Below are positions 48,490-57,595 of a DNA stretch of 61,476 nucleotides, piece by piece. This DNA is from a virus. The stretch's first letter is position 1. Every line of letters starts with the position of its first letter. The notes below the pieces were generated by a model. The model saw only the letters and a program-made list of their open reading frames with translations. It made no database searches and was not told the DNA's origin. Made by a program: the position numbers and the translations under genes. Where the stretch lies: IMG/VR virus record IMGVR_UViG_3300042691_020411, positions 1 through 61,476 of that record, one strand, 5' to 3'.

Positions 48490-49158
48490 ATGAATGTTAA
48501 ACTATTATCATACAGTCAACCAACAGGCGAATTTAGAGACATGGGCATTGCAGATGCACAAGAACTCATTGCGTATTGCGCCCGTGTCTCCAATCCAAGC
48601 AACCAACTTAACACAGAGACGTCAGACAAACTTATTAGATATTTGGTCAAACATCAACACTGGTCACCACTTGAAATGGTCTCCGCCTGTATTGAAATCA
48701 CAACGACCCGAGATATTGCCAGACAAATCCTCAGGCATAGATCTTTTAGCTTTCAGGAATTTAGTCAACGATATGCAGACCCTACTAAAGACCTTAATTT
48801 TGTCACAAGAGAAGCAAGACTCCAAGATCCAAAAAATAGACAGAACAGCGTCGAAGTCGATGATCAATTGTTACAAAATGAATGGTACAGAGCTCAACAA
48901 CGAGTCATTTATGCAGCTAAACGAGAATACGAATGGGCTATTGCTAATGGCATAGCTAAAGAACAAGCTCGTGCAGTACTGCCAGAAGGGCTTATTGAAA
49001 GTCGTTTATATATGAATGGTACACTACGTAGCTGGATTCACTTTATTGAATTGCGTAGTGCCAATGGTACTCAAAAAGAACACCAAGAAGTTGCTATCGC
49101 TTGTGCTAAAGTGATATCTGAGATTTTTCCGCTAGCCAACGAACTTCTAGCCAACTAA
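48490..49158 (+). CDS. thyX: Flavin-dependent thymidylate synthase ThyX
   Basis: Makes dTMP from dUMP with FAD and methylene-tetrahydrofolate. The ThyX motif RHRSFSFQEFSQRY (82-95) fits RHRxxSxNExSxRY with Gln in place of Asn; LPEGLIESRLYMNGTLRSW and FIELR complete the active site. 222 residues, typical. It replaces the T4 td gene and would use dUMP from the dCMP deaminase at 5535. The 3' end overlaps a minus-strand gene by 53 bases. Confidence 0.94.
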   Translation: MNVKLLSYSQPTGEFRDMGIADAQELIAYCARVSNPSNQLNTETSDKLIRYLVKHQHWSPLEMVSACIEITTTRDIARQILRHRSFSFQEFSQRYADPTKDLNFVTREARLQDPKNRQNSVEVDDQLLQNEWYRAQQRVIYAAKREYEWAIANGIAKEQARAVLPEGLIESRLYMNGTLRSWIHFIELRSANGTQKEHQEVAIACAKVISEIFPLANELLAN

Positions 49159-49786
49159 AATCATTTATATTATCTAATGCCTCTTTATTAGAGGCATTTT
49201 TTTCTCCGTACGATTTGCCAGCGAGTGCGCCTAAATAGGCATAAAATCCGTAAGGAACAGACTCGTTCAACGTACACCATACACTTAGTCTAGATAATGC
49301 TTCGTCGTTTCCGTTTACTGCTAATTTACAGCATTCTCTAAAAGCACTACGCCATGTACTAAACGGATCTGTATTAAATGCTGTAATGTTGCTAACTTCT
49401 TCCATTGCTTTAAATCTAGTACTAATGTTCATGGTCATATCAGTACTACTAACATCCATATCAATGGTTAATTTTTTTGGCAATAGTTTGACGCCACCAT
49501 AGCCATATTCTAATCCATTTATAGGATTACGACTGCGCCAAACATGTACAATGTCGTATTCTTCTTTTGTTACTTCGTAATTAAAATTAAATGTATCTAG
49601 TACAATGGCATCTGCATCCACTACCCAAAACATAGGACTAAAACTTCTTTTAGCAGCTGTAATATGAGCTTGATGTATACCTGTAACTCCGTTAACGTGT
49701 TTTGTTAAAGGAAAACGTTCTTTTAGACGAGCTAAATTTTCGGCTGCAGTTGGCTCGTTATAACTAATAAAAATAATATCAAACAC
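49106..49786 (-). CDS. Glycosyltransferase-like protein, DxD type (226 aa)
   Basis: IIFISYNEPTAAENLARLKE, HVNGVTGIHQAHITAAK, then FWVVDADAIVLDTF with a DxD-type motif. Resembles GT-A fold proteins often found in cyanophages. The next gene upstream on the same strand is a paralogue (FLSYDEPNAEKNYADLL, FVTVDADNI). The coding end runs through a terminator for thyX. Acceptor is unknown. Confidence 0.65.
   Translation of the reverse strand: MFDIIFISYNEPTAAENLARLKERFPLTKHVNGVTGIHQAHITAAKRSFSPMFWVVDADAIVLDTFNFNYEVTKEEYDIVHVWRSRNPINGLEYGYGGVKLLPKKLTIDMDVSSTDMTMNISTRFKAMEEVSNITAFNTDPFSTWRSAFRECCKLAVNGNDEALSRLSVWCTLNESVPYGFYAYLGALAGKSYGEKNASNKEALDNINDFSWLEVRWLAEKSQISL
49176..49203 (+). terminator. Intrinsic terminator after thyX
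   Basis: AATGCCTCT, loop TTATT, AGAGGCATT, then five more T residues (seven counting stem). It lies 18 bases past the thyX stop and within the minus-strand gene. Confidence 0.9.
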
Positions 49787-50672
49787 GAGAACGAATTACC
49801 CTTGGTGTGTTACTGTACACAGTTTTAAAAAATCGACTACCAGCAGCATCTAGATTTGCAATTTCAATTTTACATTTTTCTCTAAGTTCGTTGCCATAAA
49901 AATTAATCTGGTTAGTTTTTTCTTCGTCCGATGCTGTTTCGTAATGTTCATTCCAATAATTAGTCAACCATTCAAAATCACGAACATTTGCATAGTTCCA
50001 ATCTGTACAATTAGTTAATGCGGCGCCTTCTCTTGCCCCTAATATACTATAAATTCCATTTTCAACATCTGCGCCAACACTAGACCAAATTAATAAACGA
50101 TGATAATTTTGCCACCATACTTTTCTAAGATCACCAATTTTAGTACCTTGATCCAATGACATTTTTACACCTTCACGGAATCCTGCTCGCCATGCTTGGA
50201 ATGGTGTAGCGTTAGTAAAACTCTCACTGTAGTTTTCGTTAAACTGATAGTACTTGTCGTCAAAACAAAATTCGACCAATCCCTTGGCGTCATTAGGATC
50301 TGAATTTTCGTGTGTACGCATATTGTTTACAAATTTGCGTGTCCATAGTTTTAAACCACCATTGCCATACATAAGGCCGTTGACATGCACTTTACCACAC
50401 CAACTAAACACATGGTCGGGCGTAAGTCCTAGTGCATCTATATCTATTTCTACTTCAAGAAACTTTGGATCTATAATGTTATCTGCATCTACAGTAACAA
50501 AGTATTCTGTCTCGCTTAGTGCGGCGCAGGCTTTGTGTGCGGCATCACTGCCTTTGACTCCGTGTACACGTTTAGCCCAAGGCACTTTAGTTAATAAATC
50601 AGCGTAATTTTTTTCAGCGTTTGGTTCATCGTAGCTGAGAAATATAATGTCTTGTTCCATTATTTTAATCAT
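49779..50672 (-). CDS. Glycosyltransferase-like protein, DxD type (297 aa)
   Basis: IIFLSYDEPNAEKNYADLLT, KRVHGVKGSDAAHKACAAL, FVTVDADNIIDPKFLEVEI, then MYGNGGLKLWTRKFVNNM. Clear paralogue of the 49106 gene and about 70 residues longer. AAGGA before the start at 50672. Overlaps both neighbours by eight bases. Probable sugar transferase for virion or surface structures. Confidence 0.65.
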   Translation of the reverse strand: MIKIMEQDIIFLSYDEPNAEKNYADLLTKVPWAKRVHGVKGSDAAHKACAALSETEYFVTVDADNIIDPKFLEVEIDIDALGLTPDHVFSWCGKVHVNGLMYGNGGLKLWTRKFVNNMRTHENSDPNDAKGLVEFCFDDKYYQFNENYSESFTNATPFQAWRAGFREGVKMSLDQGTKIGDLRKVWWQNYHRLLIWSSVGADVENGIYSILGAREGAALTNCTDWNYANVRDFEWLTNYWNEHYETASDEEKTNQINFYGNELREKCKIEIANLDAAGSRFFKTVYSNTPRVIRSRV

Positions 50673-51228
50673 GTATAATCCTTAATCCGTAAGATTTAAA
50701 AATTAATTTAGAGCTTATAGAAATTTTATCTATTTTATTTTCAATATTACTCTCAAACGGAAATGACATCACGTCTGAAGTTATTAAATCTGCTAAATTA
50801 ATAAAAATTGTTCTAATTAAAAAATCAAAATCATTTTCTAAAGTTACAAAAAATACTAACTTTGGGGCAACTACAACATCATAATAATCTTTAATATTGT
50901 TGTCTACTTTAAAATCCCAACTTTTTGTTGAGCCATTCCAAGTTACTGTACATTCAACATTATCGTCAGTTTCTGTTATCCACTCAAACACATTATTTTT
51001 AAAAGCATACCCTTGATCAGTTGCTGGAACGATAGCAAGGTTTGAGACTCCTGTCTGATCTCGTTTATAACCAACAAGATAATCCCTAGTGTTCAATCGG
51101 CGTGTTAAGAATCCCTCAACTTCTTCAAGAGAAGTTTTAATAGCATGTTCAAATCTTGGTTCAGGTTCGGAACCTATTGAAACAATCCTTCCTGTTTTTT
51201 TGTCAAAATAAACGTAATAGTTATTCAT
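50665..51228 (-). CDS. Unknown protein between glycosyltransferases (187 aa)
   Basis: MNNYYVYFDKKTGRIVSIGS, LNTRDYLVGYKRDQTGV and WNGSTKSWDFKVDNNIKDYY: beta-rich, no enzyme motif. The opening (YYVYFDKKTGRIVSI) is seen in other T4-like phages. Coupled on both sides by eight-base overlaps, so it belongs to the glycosyltransferase operon. Confidence 0.6.
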   Translation of the reverse strand: MNNYYVYFDKKTGRIVSIGSEPEPRFEHAIKTSLEEVEGFLTRRLNTRDYLVGYKRDQTGVSNLAIVPATDQGYAFKNNVFEWITETDDNVECTVTWNGSTKSWDFKVDNNIKDYYDVVVAPKLVFFVTLENDFDFLIRTIFINLADLITSDVMSFPFESNIENKIDKISISSKLIFKSYGLRIIHD

Positions 51229-52063
51229 TAGTTAACTCTTTTAGTTTTTTTAGAATTTTTTTAGACATAAAACTCTTTTCAACATAATGGAACAACTTAG
51301 GTTGTTTTATATTGCCTACAACTAAGTCTCCTTTTGAAGTCAATACAAAAGGAACAGTGTCTTGCCAACTATCAACAATAAGTGGCCAACCTTGAATTGC
51401 TGATTTCATGTGAACAAATTCTAAAGGGCTACATACATCAATTACACTATCATATGCTCCAATTATTTCAATTGCTATAGCAGATGCTAAGTCCATACTT
51501 AACCAGTTTTGATAACTTACTGGGGCAAATTGTGTATATGCCCATTCCCAGTTGTTACATACAAACTCGAGTGTTTTATAAAATTCAGTTGCTTGGTCAG
51601 ACTTTTTAAAGTAATGTAATGCAAAATAAGGGTTTGTTAATCCGTTATCGATAAACGCCCTGCGGTGTACAGTATCCTGTGTTATTGTTTCAAGTTTGTA
51701 ATTTTTGATACGAGAACAAAATTTAATATCATAACGACTACAATAATCCCACCAATCACTGATGTCATCGAGCATTAACATGTCGGCATCAAGAACTATA
51801 GTTTCGTCATACGGGGTTACATAATATAATTTCCATCTATGTTCTGCTTTATATTTTGAAACTGGTGTTTCAGTTATCCAAGGAATTTCAATTATTTGAT
51901 CAAAAACTAGTCGCTGTTCTTCAGAAACTGTATTATTAGTCATGATAGAAACATTTGTAGTTTTAGATTGACTAGCTTTAATACTCAATGCCAATGCATA
52001 GGCTTGCTCGACATAATTACAAGTGTCTGAATTCTCTGCAAAAATTAAAAAACCTTTAGACAT
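51221..52063 (-). CDS. Glycosyltransferase-like protein (280 aa)
   Basis: FAENSDTCNYVEQAYALALS, then KYKAEHRWKLYYVTPYDETIV and LDADMLMLDD with the DxD motif expected for metal-dependent GT-A enzymes. Related in layout to the 52056 protein (VSPYDRTLVIDSDYI). Possibly GT8-like. Eight-base overlaps to both sides. Confidence 0.65.
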   Translation of the reverse strand: MSKGFLIFAENSDTCNYVEQAYALALSIKASQSKTTNVSIMTNNTVSEEQRLVFDQIIEIPWITETPVSKYKAEHRWKLYYVTPYDETIVLDADMLMLDDISDWWDYCSRYDIKFCSRIKNYKLETITQDTVHRRAFIDNGLTNPYFALHYFKKSDQATEFYKTLEFVCNNWEWAYTQFAPVSYQNWLSMDLASAIAIEIIGAYDSVIDVCSPLEFVHMKSAIQGWPLIVDSWQDTVPFVLTSKGDLVVGNIKQPKLFHYVEKSFMSKKILKKLKELTNE

Positions 52064-52901
52064 TTTTGTTCCCGTTAATTACTCTAGTAAGACTAACTTT
52101 ATTCATAACATGGACATCCATACTTGTTGTTTTAGCAGGTATGTACTCGCCTAAGTGATCCTTTTTCTGAATTAAAAATTTCATAGAAGATTCTTTTATA
52201 TCAATTAGTATATCTCTATCTTCTATATAATTCATAGTCCCGGGCAATTCAATAGCAAAATCGCCGTTAATTTTTCCATTCATAATATGAATAGCAATAC
52301 TAAAAGCAAAATCATTTCTAAAAGTTTCAGCATCAATACTATATAAAATTCTATAGTACATCCAATTCTTTTTAATGTATGTTACTAAATTAAAAAACGC
52401 TTCAACAACTGGATCTTTATCAAATACAAAAACTGTAGCCCAATAAAAAGGTATGCTGTATTGATTAATACGCTCGTAAGGAGTTGTGTCTTTCCAGCTA
52501 GTAAGACTAAAGCTACGTCGATAAATTTGAAACGGAGTATCCCTCTCTAAGGCAATTTTAAGTATGTCAGAATTTATAATGTAATCACTGTCAATTACCA
52601 GCGTTCGATCATAAGGACTTACATCGAACGCTCGGTATCTAGTTATATTTTTCCATTCCAGTTTTGTACTAGAAATTGAACCATCATAAAACAATTTATG
52701 CGTTGACGGTTCGAGTACAATATTAATTACTTTGTCAAACGGGTGATCGGGATAATTTTTTTCTAGCCATGCTGTATTGTCTGTGACTATGCTTACTGGT
52801 ATTTTTAAAAATTTTACTATTCGGTGTGCTGCAAATACAGCTAATTTAGTATAATCAACACCAGCATTATTGTGAGCAAAAATTAATGCGCCAACCGTCA
52901 T
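52056..52901 (-). CDS. Glycosyltransferase-like protein (281 aa)
   Basis: GALIFAHNNAGVDYTKLAVF, KLEWKNITRYRAFDVSPYDR, then TLVIDSDYIINSDIL, with DSD in the DxD place. Paralogue of 51221. In the same tight operon behind the promoter at 53269-53297. Confidence 0.65.
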   Translation of the reverse strand: MTVGALIFAHNNAGVDYTKLAVFAAHRIVKFLKIPVSIVTDNTAWLEKNYPDHPFDKVINIVLEPSTHKLFYDGSISSTKLEWKNITRYRAFDVSPYDRTLVIDSDYIINSDILKIALERDTPFQIYRRSFSLTSWKDTTPYERINQYSIPFYWATVFVFDKDPVVEAFFNLVTYIKKNWMYYRILYSIDAETFRNDFAFSIAIHIMNGKINGDFAIELPGTMNYIEDRDILIDIKESSMKFLIQKKDHLGEYIPAKTTSMDVHVMNKVSLTRVINGNKNV

Positions 52902-53248
52902 AACTCAACCATGTCGACTAATTTTCTTTTAGATTTAATGTCAGCAAATTTAACAGAGTATTCGTTTAATGCTGTCATGTATTTTAATAAAATTTCATCA
53001 AAGAATTTCTGTACATCTGATATGACTACAGGAAAACCATTTGCATCAACAAAAGGAACATCGTGTGTATATTCGAGATCTAATACAGTCTTAGTAAAAT
53101 TAATTAAAACAGTATCAATTTGAAATGTTCCACCATTTTCATAGTAGACTAACTGTTGTTTAAATTCTTCTAAAATTATTCGTCTTTGATTAGATAAGGT
53201 AGCCATATAATTGGCTACACCAAAGGCTTTTTCTAACTTTTCATCCAT
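52898..53248 (-). CDS. Small helical protein (116 aa)
   Basis: MDEKLEKAFGVANYMATLSN, RRIILEEFKQQLVYYENGG and LLKYMTALNEYSVKFADIKS. Helical and charged. First gene of the minus operon; a similar protein opens such operons in T4-like cyanophages. Function unknown. Confidence 0.6.
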   Translation of the reverse strand: MDEKLEKAFGVANYMATLSNQRRIILEEFKQQLVYYENGGTFQIDTVLINFTKTVLDLEYTHDVPFVDANGFPVVISDVQKFFDEILLKYMTALNEYSVKFADIKSKRKLVDMVEL

Positions 53249-53268
53249 AGATAACTCCGTAGTGTACT

Positions 53269-53297
53269 ATATTACACTACTTTAATTATCTTGTCAA
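53269..53297 (-). promoter_or_regulatory. Sigma-70-type promoter for the glycosyltransferase operon
   Basis: On the minus strand: TTGACA (53297-53292), 17-base spacer, TAATAT (53274-53269), 21 bases before the start at 53248. It is the only sigma-70-type promoter on this strand in the window. Confidence 0.7.
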
Positions 53298-53312
53298 TAG
53301 GCCGATGGGAAA

Positions 53313-54257
53313 TTAATTTATGCCAGTTGAAATAGCACTAGGAGCAGGAATTGATACGTTATCAATGGATCGTAAAACTTCCACTGTACTTATTAGTGTT
53401 CCGTCTGGGTTTTCGTCGATACCAAATCCTGGATCTGGAAGGGTTGGAGGTTTTCCTGAATCGTCACCAAAATGAATGTCAAAGTACAAAATACGTCTAT
53501 CACTGGTACTGTTTACCCTTGCATAGATATAATATTTGTTTGGAGCATACGCACCTGCTGGTGCAAATTTTTGGAATATTACGCCGTTAGTCGTTGTTAA
53601 ATCATAAAATCCAAGACTGCTAGTTTCGCCAGTGCCAGTACAAGTTGTTTGAGTATGATTCATAGAGATTACACCCATACTCGACAACATATTAGTCCAT
53701 GTAGCGTTTTTTAGCCCAGCAGATCCGCCTGATCGTTCAGCCTTGAACTGGAACTGGCCGCCACTGTTAAAAAAGTATCTAGCTTCGTCGGCAGTATTCC
53801 ATGTAATAGACACAGATTGCACAATTGTCCCGTTCCATGCAGTATTTCTAATTTGTGGTGCAATTAAGTCCGATACACCGTATTGTCCAAGCGGTGGAGG
53901 AGAAACTAAATGATTAGCATCAGCATCATTTGCAAGTGCCAAGTATGCTGCTCGCCATGTGTCCCTAACTTGACGAGCAGTTGTCGGTATTGGAATATCC
54001 GATCCAGCAACATATCCTGGATCTTCAGGAGCTCGTGTTCCCAATAATACACCGGTTTGGTGTTGTCTTGCACGGGCAATGTCTGTTCTTAAAGCAGTCC
54101 ACTGAGCTACTGTAATTTTAGAATATTGTCCTACTTGATTACTAACCAACGATTGTCCATACCCCTTTGTGCCAGACCCTGATCCTAAAACCAAGGCAAT
54201 TTTAGATTGTATTACGTTATAATCGTTTGCTATAATTAATGTATTTTGGCCGGGCAT
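53313..54257 (-). CDS. Virion structural protein (314 aa)
   Basis: MPGQNTLIIANDYNVIQSKI, then ALVLGSGSGTKGYGQSLVSN, a middle domain with RYFFNSGGQFQFKAERSGGS and YYIYARVNSTSDRRILYFDI. Beta-rich. The opening is familiar from structural proteins of marine T4-like phages. AAAAAGGAT upstream; TATAAATA late element at 54284-54291. Probably tail or fibre. Confidence 0.7.
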   Translation of the reverse strand: MPGQNTLIIANDYNVIQSKIALVLGSGSGTKGYGQSLVSNQVGQYSKITVAQWTALRTDIARARQHQTGVLLGTRAPEDPGYVAGSDIPIPTTARQVRDTWRAAYLALANDADANHLVSPPPLGQYGVSDLIAPQIRNTAWNGTIVQSVSITWNTADEARYFFNSGGQFQFKAERSGGSAGLKNATWTNMLSSMGVISMNHTQTTCTGTGETSSLGFYDLTTTNGVIFQKFAPAGAYAPNKYYIYARVNSTSDRRILYFDIHFGDDSGKPPTLPDPGFGIDENPDGTLISTVEVLRSIDNVSIPAPSAISTGIN

Positions 54258-54283
54258 TTGTTATCCTTTTTAAATTCTCAGAT

Positions 54284-54291
54284 TATTTATA
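54284..54291 (-). promoter_or_regulatory. T4 late promoter TATAAATA
   Basis: TATTTATA on the plus strand is a perfect TATAAATA on the minus strand, 27 bases before the start at 54257. No -35 box is needed for T4 late promoters. Confidence 0.7.
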
Positions 54292-54293
54292 CA

Positions 54294-55811
54294 TTAAAGT
54301 ATAACACATTCTACCAGTTTGACACCAACATCGTCATTTGTTGACAATGCAATAGCAAACACATCAGCATTATTTCCCATAGCGGCTTGTGCTGTTCCAT
54401 TTGGGCCTGCAACTAGACGCTGGCCTTTAATTACAGAACCAGTAACTTTAACTGGTACTCGTCCTTTAAGCGCAATTGGCGTTCCACCTTCTAATTCAAA
54501 ATTCATTAAGTAAGCAGGTTTTTCAGACACTGGACCAACTGCACGGAATCCAACTTGACAAGCTGTAACTTCTTTTTCTCCACCAACCATTAATACGGTA
54601 CCAATTTCGTATTCTGCATCAGCAAGATATTTTTCTGCTAAGTCAGCGTAGTTAGCTGCGGTTGCTGTTCCAACAAACCATGTTGCTTTTAAAGCACCTG
54701 GAGTAATACTTACTCCGTTAATAACTTCTGTTGATCCTGTACGTACAGCAATTGTTCCAGAAGTTGCGCTGGCACTTGCTGTTCTATAGTCATCAGCAGC
54801 AACATACAAAGCATCCGAGCGTGTGGATGTTCCTGCAAAAGTTACAGCATTAACTGTTTTAAATCTTAAAGATCCAGAACCCAAATCTGACTGATTATCC
54901 ACACCAGGTAATACATCAGATCCAACTAATGTCAGTGGAGTTTTTGTAGCAGCGCCAACTGTTGTTTTAAATGTAATCGTGTCGTTTAATTGGTTTTCAA
55001 TAACTGGAATTGTTGTTACACCTGAAGTAACGTTATACACACGTAATCGTGGTGTGTCTCCTACTGTAAATCCTGCATCACTAAATGAAACTAAACTATT
55101 AAAAACAGCTGATCCTTTTTTAACAAAATCACTAGCAAGAGAGCCGCCTAATCTATCTGAATCAGTTGCTGTTCCCCAGAATCTGTGATTACCATTAACT
55201 GTTTGTCCAGGACGTGCATTGTCATTTGTATAAGCAAGTGTGATACCTTGCTGTATTTTTGTGAATCCATTAATTGAACTTGTAGTAGGGTCTAGGGTAA
55301 ATTCCGAGTCTGCGCTTACGACAAAAATAGTATCACCATCAACAATAGATTCAATAATGGCATGTGTTGCACTTAATGTATCTCTAACACTTCTTGAGCG
55401 CATCTGTGTAGTTTGGCTACCAGCAACTCCTTGAGGACCGACTAAGACATAAGTTGCGCCATCCCAAGTGTATAATTGTTTGTTAATTGAATCCCACCAA
55501 AAATCGCCTTGGGTCAAGCCTGTTGGAGCACTAGTTCCTAATTCTGCACCACCAGTTGTACGAAATTTTGCACCATCATAAAATTTTAATTTGCTATTTC
55601 CGGTATCAAACCATAGCTGTCCTGGTAGTGGTTTTGGTGGTTGGGTAGTATTAGCAAAATTTTCTAATAAAAACAAAAAGTTTTCATTTTGAACTTCGCC
55701 GTAGCCAGCATAATTCTTACCGATGATCTTAAGATCAGTGGTACTATCAATAGTGCCATCTGCGACTGTTGCTACTACTTGTCCGTTATATTTGTTAATG
55801 GTATATGGCAT
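54294..55811 (-). CDS. Tail-fibre protein with shared N-terminal domain A (505 aa)
   Basis: N-terminal domain (about 1-130) with GKNYAGYGEVQNENFLFLLE, PLPGQLWFDTGNSKLKFYDG and LYTWDGATYVLVGPQ, shared with the two upstream genes. The middle is beta-repeat. The C-terminal domain, YADLAEKYLADAEYEIGTVL, then GRVPVKVTGSVIKGQRLVAG, occurs at the end of many phage fibres. Late element CATAAATA at 55835-55842. Likely a fibre or tail-tip component. Confidence 0.75.
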   Translation of the reverse strand: MPYTINKYNGQVVATVADGTIDSTTDLKIIGKNYAGYGEVQNENFLFLLENFANTTQPPKPLPGQLWFDTGNSKLKFYDGAKFRTTGGAELGTSAPTGLTQGDFWWDSINKQLYTWDGATYVLVGPQGVAGSQTTQMRSRSVRDTLSATHAIIESIVDGDTIFVVSADSEFTLDPTTSSINGFTKIQQGITLAYTNDNARPGQTVNGNHRFWGTATDSDRLGGSLASDFVKKGSAVFNSLVSFSDAGFTVGDTPRLRVYNVTSGVTTIPVIENQLNDTITFKTTVGAATKTPLTLVGSDVLPGVDNQSDLGSGSLRFKTVNAVTFAGTSTRSDALYVAADDYRTASASATSGTIAVRTGSTEVINGVSITPGALKATWFVGTATAANYADLAEKYLADAEYEIGTVLMVGGEKEVTACQVGFRAVGPVSEKPAYLMNFELEGGTPIALKGRVPVKVTGSVIKGQRLVAGPNGTAQAAMGNNADVFAIALSTNDDVGVKLVECVIL

Positions 55812-55834
55812 TTTCCGTTATTCCTTATTATGTG

Positions 55835-55842
55835 TATTTATG
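55835..55842 (-). promoter_or_regulatory. Late-like promoter element CATAAATA
   Basis: CATAAATA on the minus strand, 24 bases before the start at 55811, in the gap between two fibre genes. Confidence 0.55.
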
Positions 55843-55855
55843 CTGTTTTCACTAG

Positions 55856-57595
55856 TTACACAATGTCTGCTTGATAGATCCACGTTGGTCCGTTCTTTTT
55901 ATATTCTTTAGAAACTCCATTATCTAAACAATAAACTCTTAAAATAGTGTCATTTTCATAATCTTCGGGCAGGAAAATCTTAGATAAAATTGTTCCCGCT
56001 AATTGAGCTTCAGTTAATCCGCCAATATTAACACTAAATCCTAATGGTGCTGATCTAACTTTTGTGTCAACATAGAGTTTATTAGTAGCATCTGTGTTGT
56101 CTGTTGGCGTTGCTAAGTTTGAAATACGCTTACTACTAACACTGACTGTTCCTGCACCTTTTGGAGTCAATACTACACTTCCGTCAGCAACAGCATTGTT
56201 AATAAAACTAATTGTATCGCTATTAATGTTTAGATTATCGACTTGCAGTTGGTTCAATGTTCCGATACTGTTTAACCCTGGAGCACTTGTAACAGTATTT
56301 CCTAACTCTGTTTGGCTCAATACTGCAAAATTGTTAATTTTATATGTTTTTCCGCTAACAAGATTGATGTTTTCACTAGAATTCCATGCAGTTTCTGTAG
56401 AACCCCAAGCAAAAGTTTTAGTAGTTGCGCCAGCTAGACTAATACCGCCGCCGTTGGCAGTAATATCTGTTGGAGTGTCTACTTTACCTATTTCTATTAA
56501 CAAGTCTTCAATCTGAATATTTGTGGTATTAATAGTAGTTGTTGCGCCTTCGACTGTTAAATTTCCTCGAATTCTTGTATTACCGTTAACATCTAAAGTA
56601 GCTGTTGGTGCTGATGTATAAATTCCCACATATTCGCTTTGTGCGTTAACAAAAATGCTTGATTTTAAACTAGTAGAAAGACTTTGTAGTGAAAAATTCT
56701 GATTAGGAACATTTGAATTAATTTGAAAAACATTGTTATCATACTTAAATTCAGTATTTTGATTTGTGCCTAGTATTAATGGAGAAGAGTTTAATACTCT
56801 AATGGTCCCATTAGATATAGTGTATCCATCAGCTGGATCAACTTGTAGGAAACTCTGTGCATCTTTAAATGTTCCGTCTTCTGCTACTAGAGTATCGGCT
56901 TGACTGGCTGGTGCATTGAATTTAAATCCTGGTATATTAGCAACGTTAAATCCAACTTTGATTGGAAGTGATATTCCTGAGTCGACATTGGTTATTACTG
57001 TTTGTCCGGTTTCTTCATTTAAAGTTTCTACTGTATTAATAATAGTACCATATCCCGGAATATCGTCTAATGGTGTAAAATCATTAACAGAATTACTAAA
57101 GATTCCAAGTAATACTTGTCCACAATATAAAAATAATGTTGTGTGATTAATATTATTTGTATCAACTACATCAACAACACTCCAACCTGATATTCCTTGT
57201 TGTGCTGTATACGCTGGTCCTGCTAATAAATTTGCTGAGCCGTCATTAAAATATAATCGTTGTGTAAAACTATCAATCCATATATCGCCAGCGCCAATAC
57301 TGCTAGGAGCAGTTGGGCTTACTATTGTTCCGCCACTTACTTTAAATCCCGATCCGTCATAAACTTTTAAACGGCCTTCTGTAGTGTCGTACCATAACTG
57401 TCCTTGTAAAGGATTATTTGGTTGTGTACTATTTGAAAAATTTTCTAATATTTTGACAAAATTTTCATTAAACAATTCGCCGTAACTTGTTGAATTTTTT
57501 CCTATTAGTGTTATATCTGTTGTTGTTTGATCAATTGTTCCGTCAACAACTTCAGTTAGAACAGATCCGTCAGTTTTATTAATAATATAGCTCAT
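55856..57595 (-). CDS. Tail-fibre protein with shared N-terminal domain B (579 aa)
   Basis: N-terminal domain like 54294 and 57595: IGKNSTSYGELFNENFVKIL, PLQGQLWYDTTEGRLKVYDG. Then TLDVNGNTRIRGNLTVEGAT, a fibre repeat, and RISNLATPTDNTDATNKLYVD, another common fibre motif (500-520 region). The C-terminus, LRVYCLDNGVSKEYKKNGPT, is short. Start overlaps the upstream stop by one base. Confidence 0.75.
   Translation of the reverse strand: MSYIINKTDGSVLTEVVDGTIDQTTTDITLIGKNSTSYGELFNENFVKILENFSNSTQPNNPLQGQLWYDTTEGRLKVYDGSGFKVSGGTIVSPTAPSSIGAGDIWIDSFTQRLYFNDGSANLLAGPAYTAQQGISGWSVVDVVDTNNINHTTLFLYCGQVLLGIFSNSVNDFTPLDDIPGYGTIINTVETLNEETGQTVITNVDSGISLPIKVGFNVANIPGFKFNAPASQADTLVAEDGTFKDAQSFLQVDPADGYTISNGTIRVLNSSPLILGTNQNTEFKYDNNVFQINSNVPNQNFSLQSLSTSLKSSIFVNAQSEYVGIYTSAPTATLDVNGNTRIRGNLTVEGATTTINTTNIQIEDLLIEIGKVDTPTDITANGGGISLAGATTKTFAWGSTETAWNSSENINLVSGKTYKINNFAVLSQTELGNTVTSAPGLNSIGTLNQLQVDNLNINSDTISFINNAVADGSVVLTPKGAGTVSVSSKRISNLATPTDNTDATNKLYVDTKVRSAPLGFSVNIGGLTEAQLAGTILSKIFLPEDYENDTILRVYCLDNGVSKEYKKNGPTWIYQADIV

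Noticed and set aside
56094-56516. A 140-codon plus-strand open frame in the fibre region
   Set aside because: Antisense to a fibre gene whose protein pattern is clear; no ribosome binding site and Leu/Val-rich composition typical of a shadow frame.
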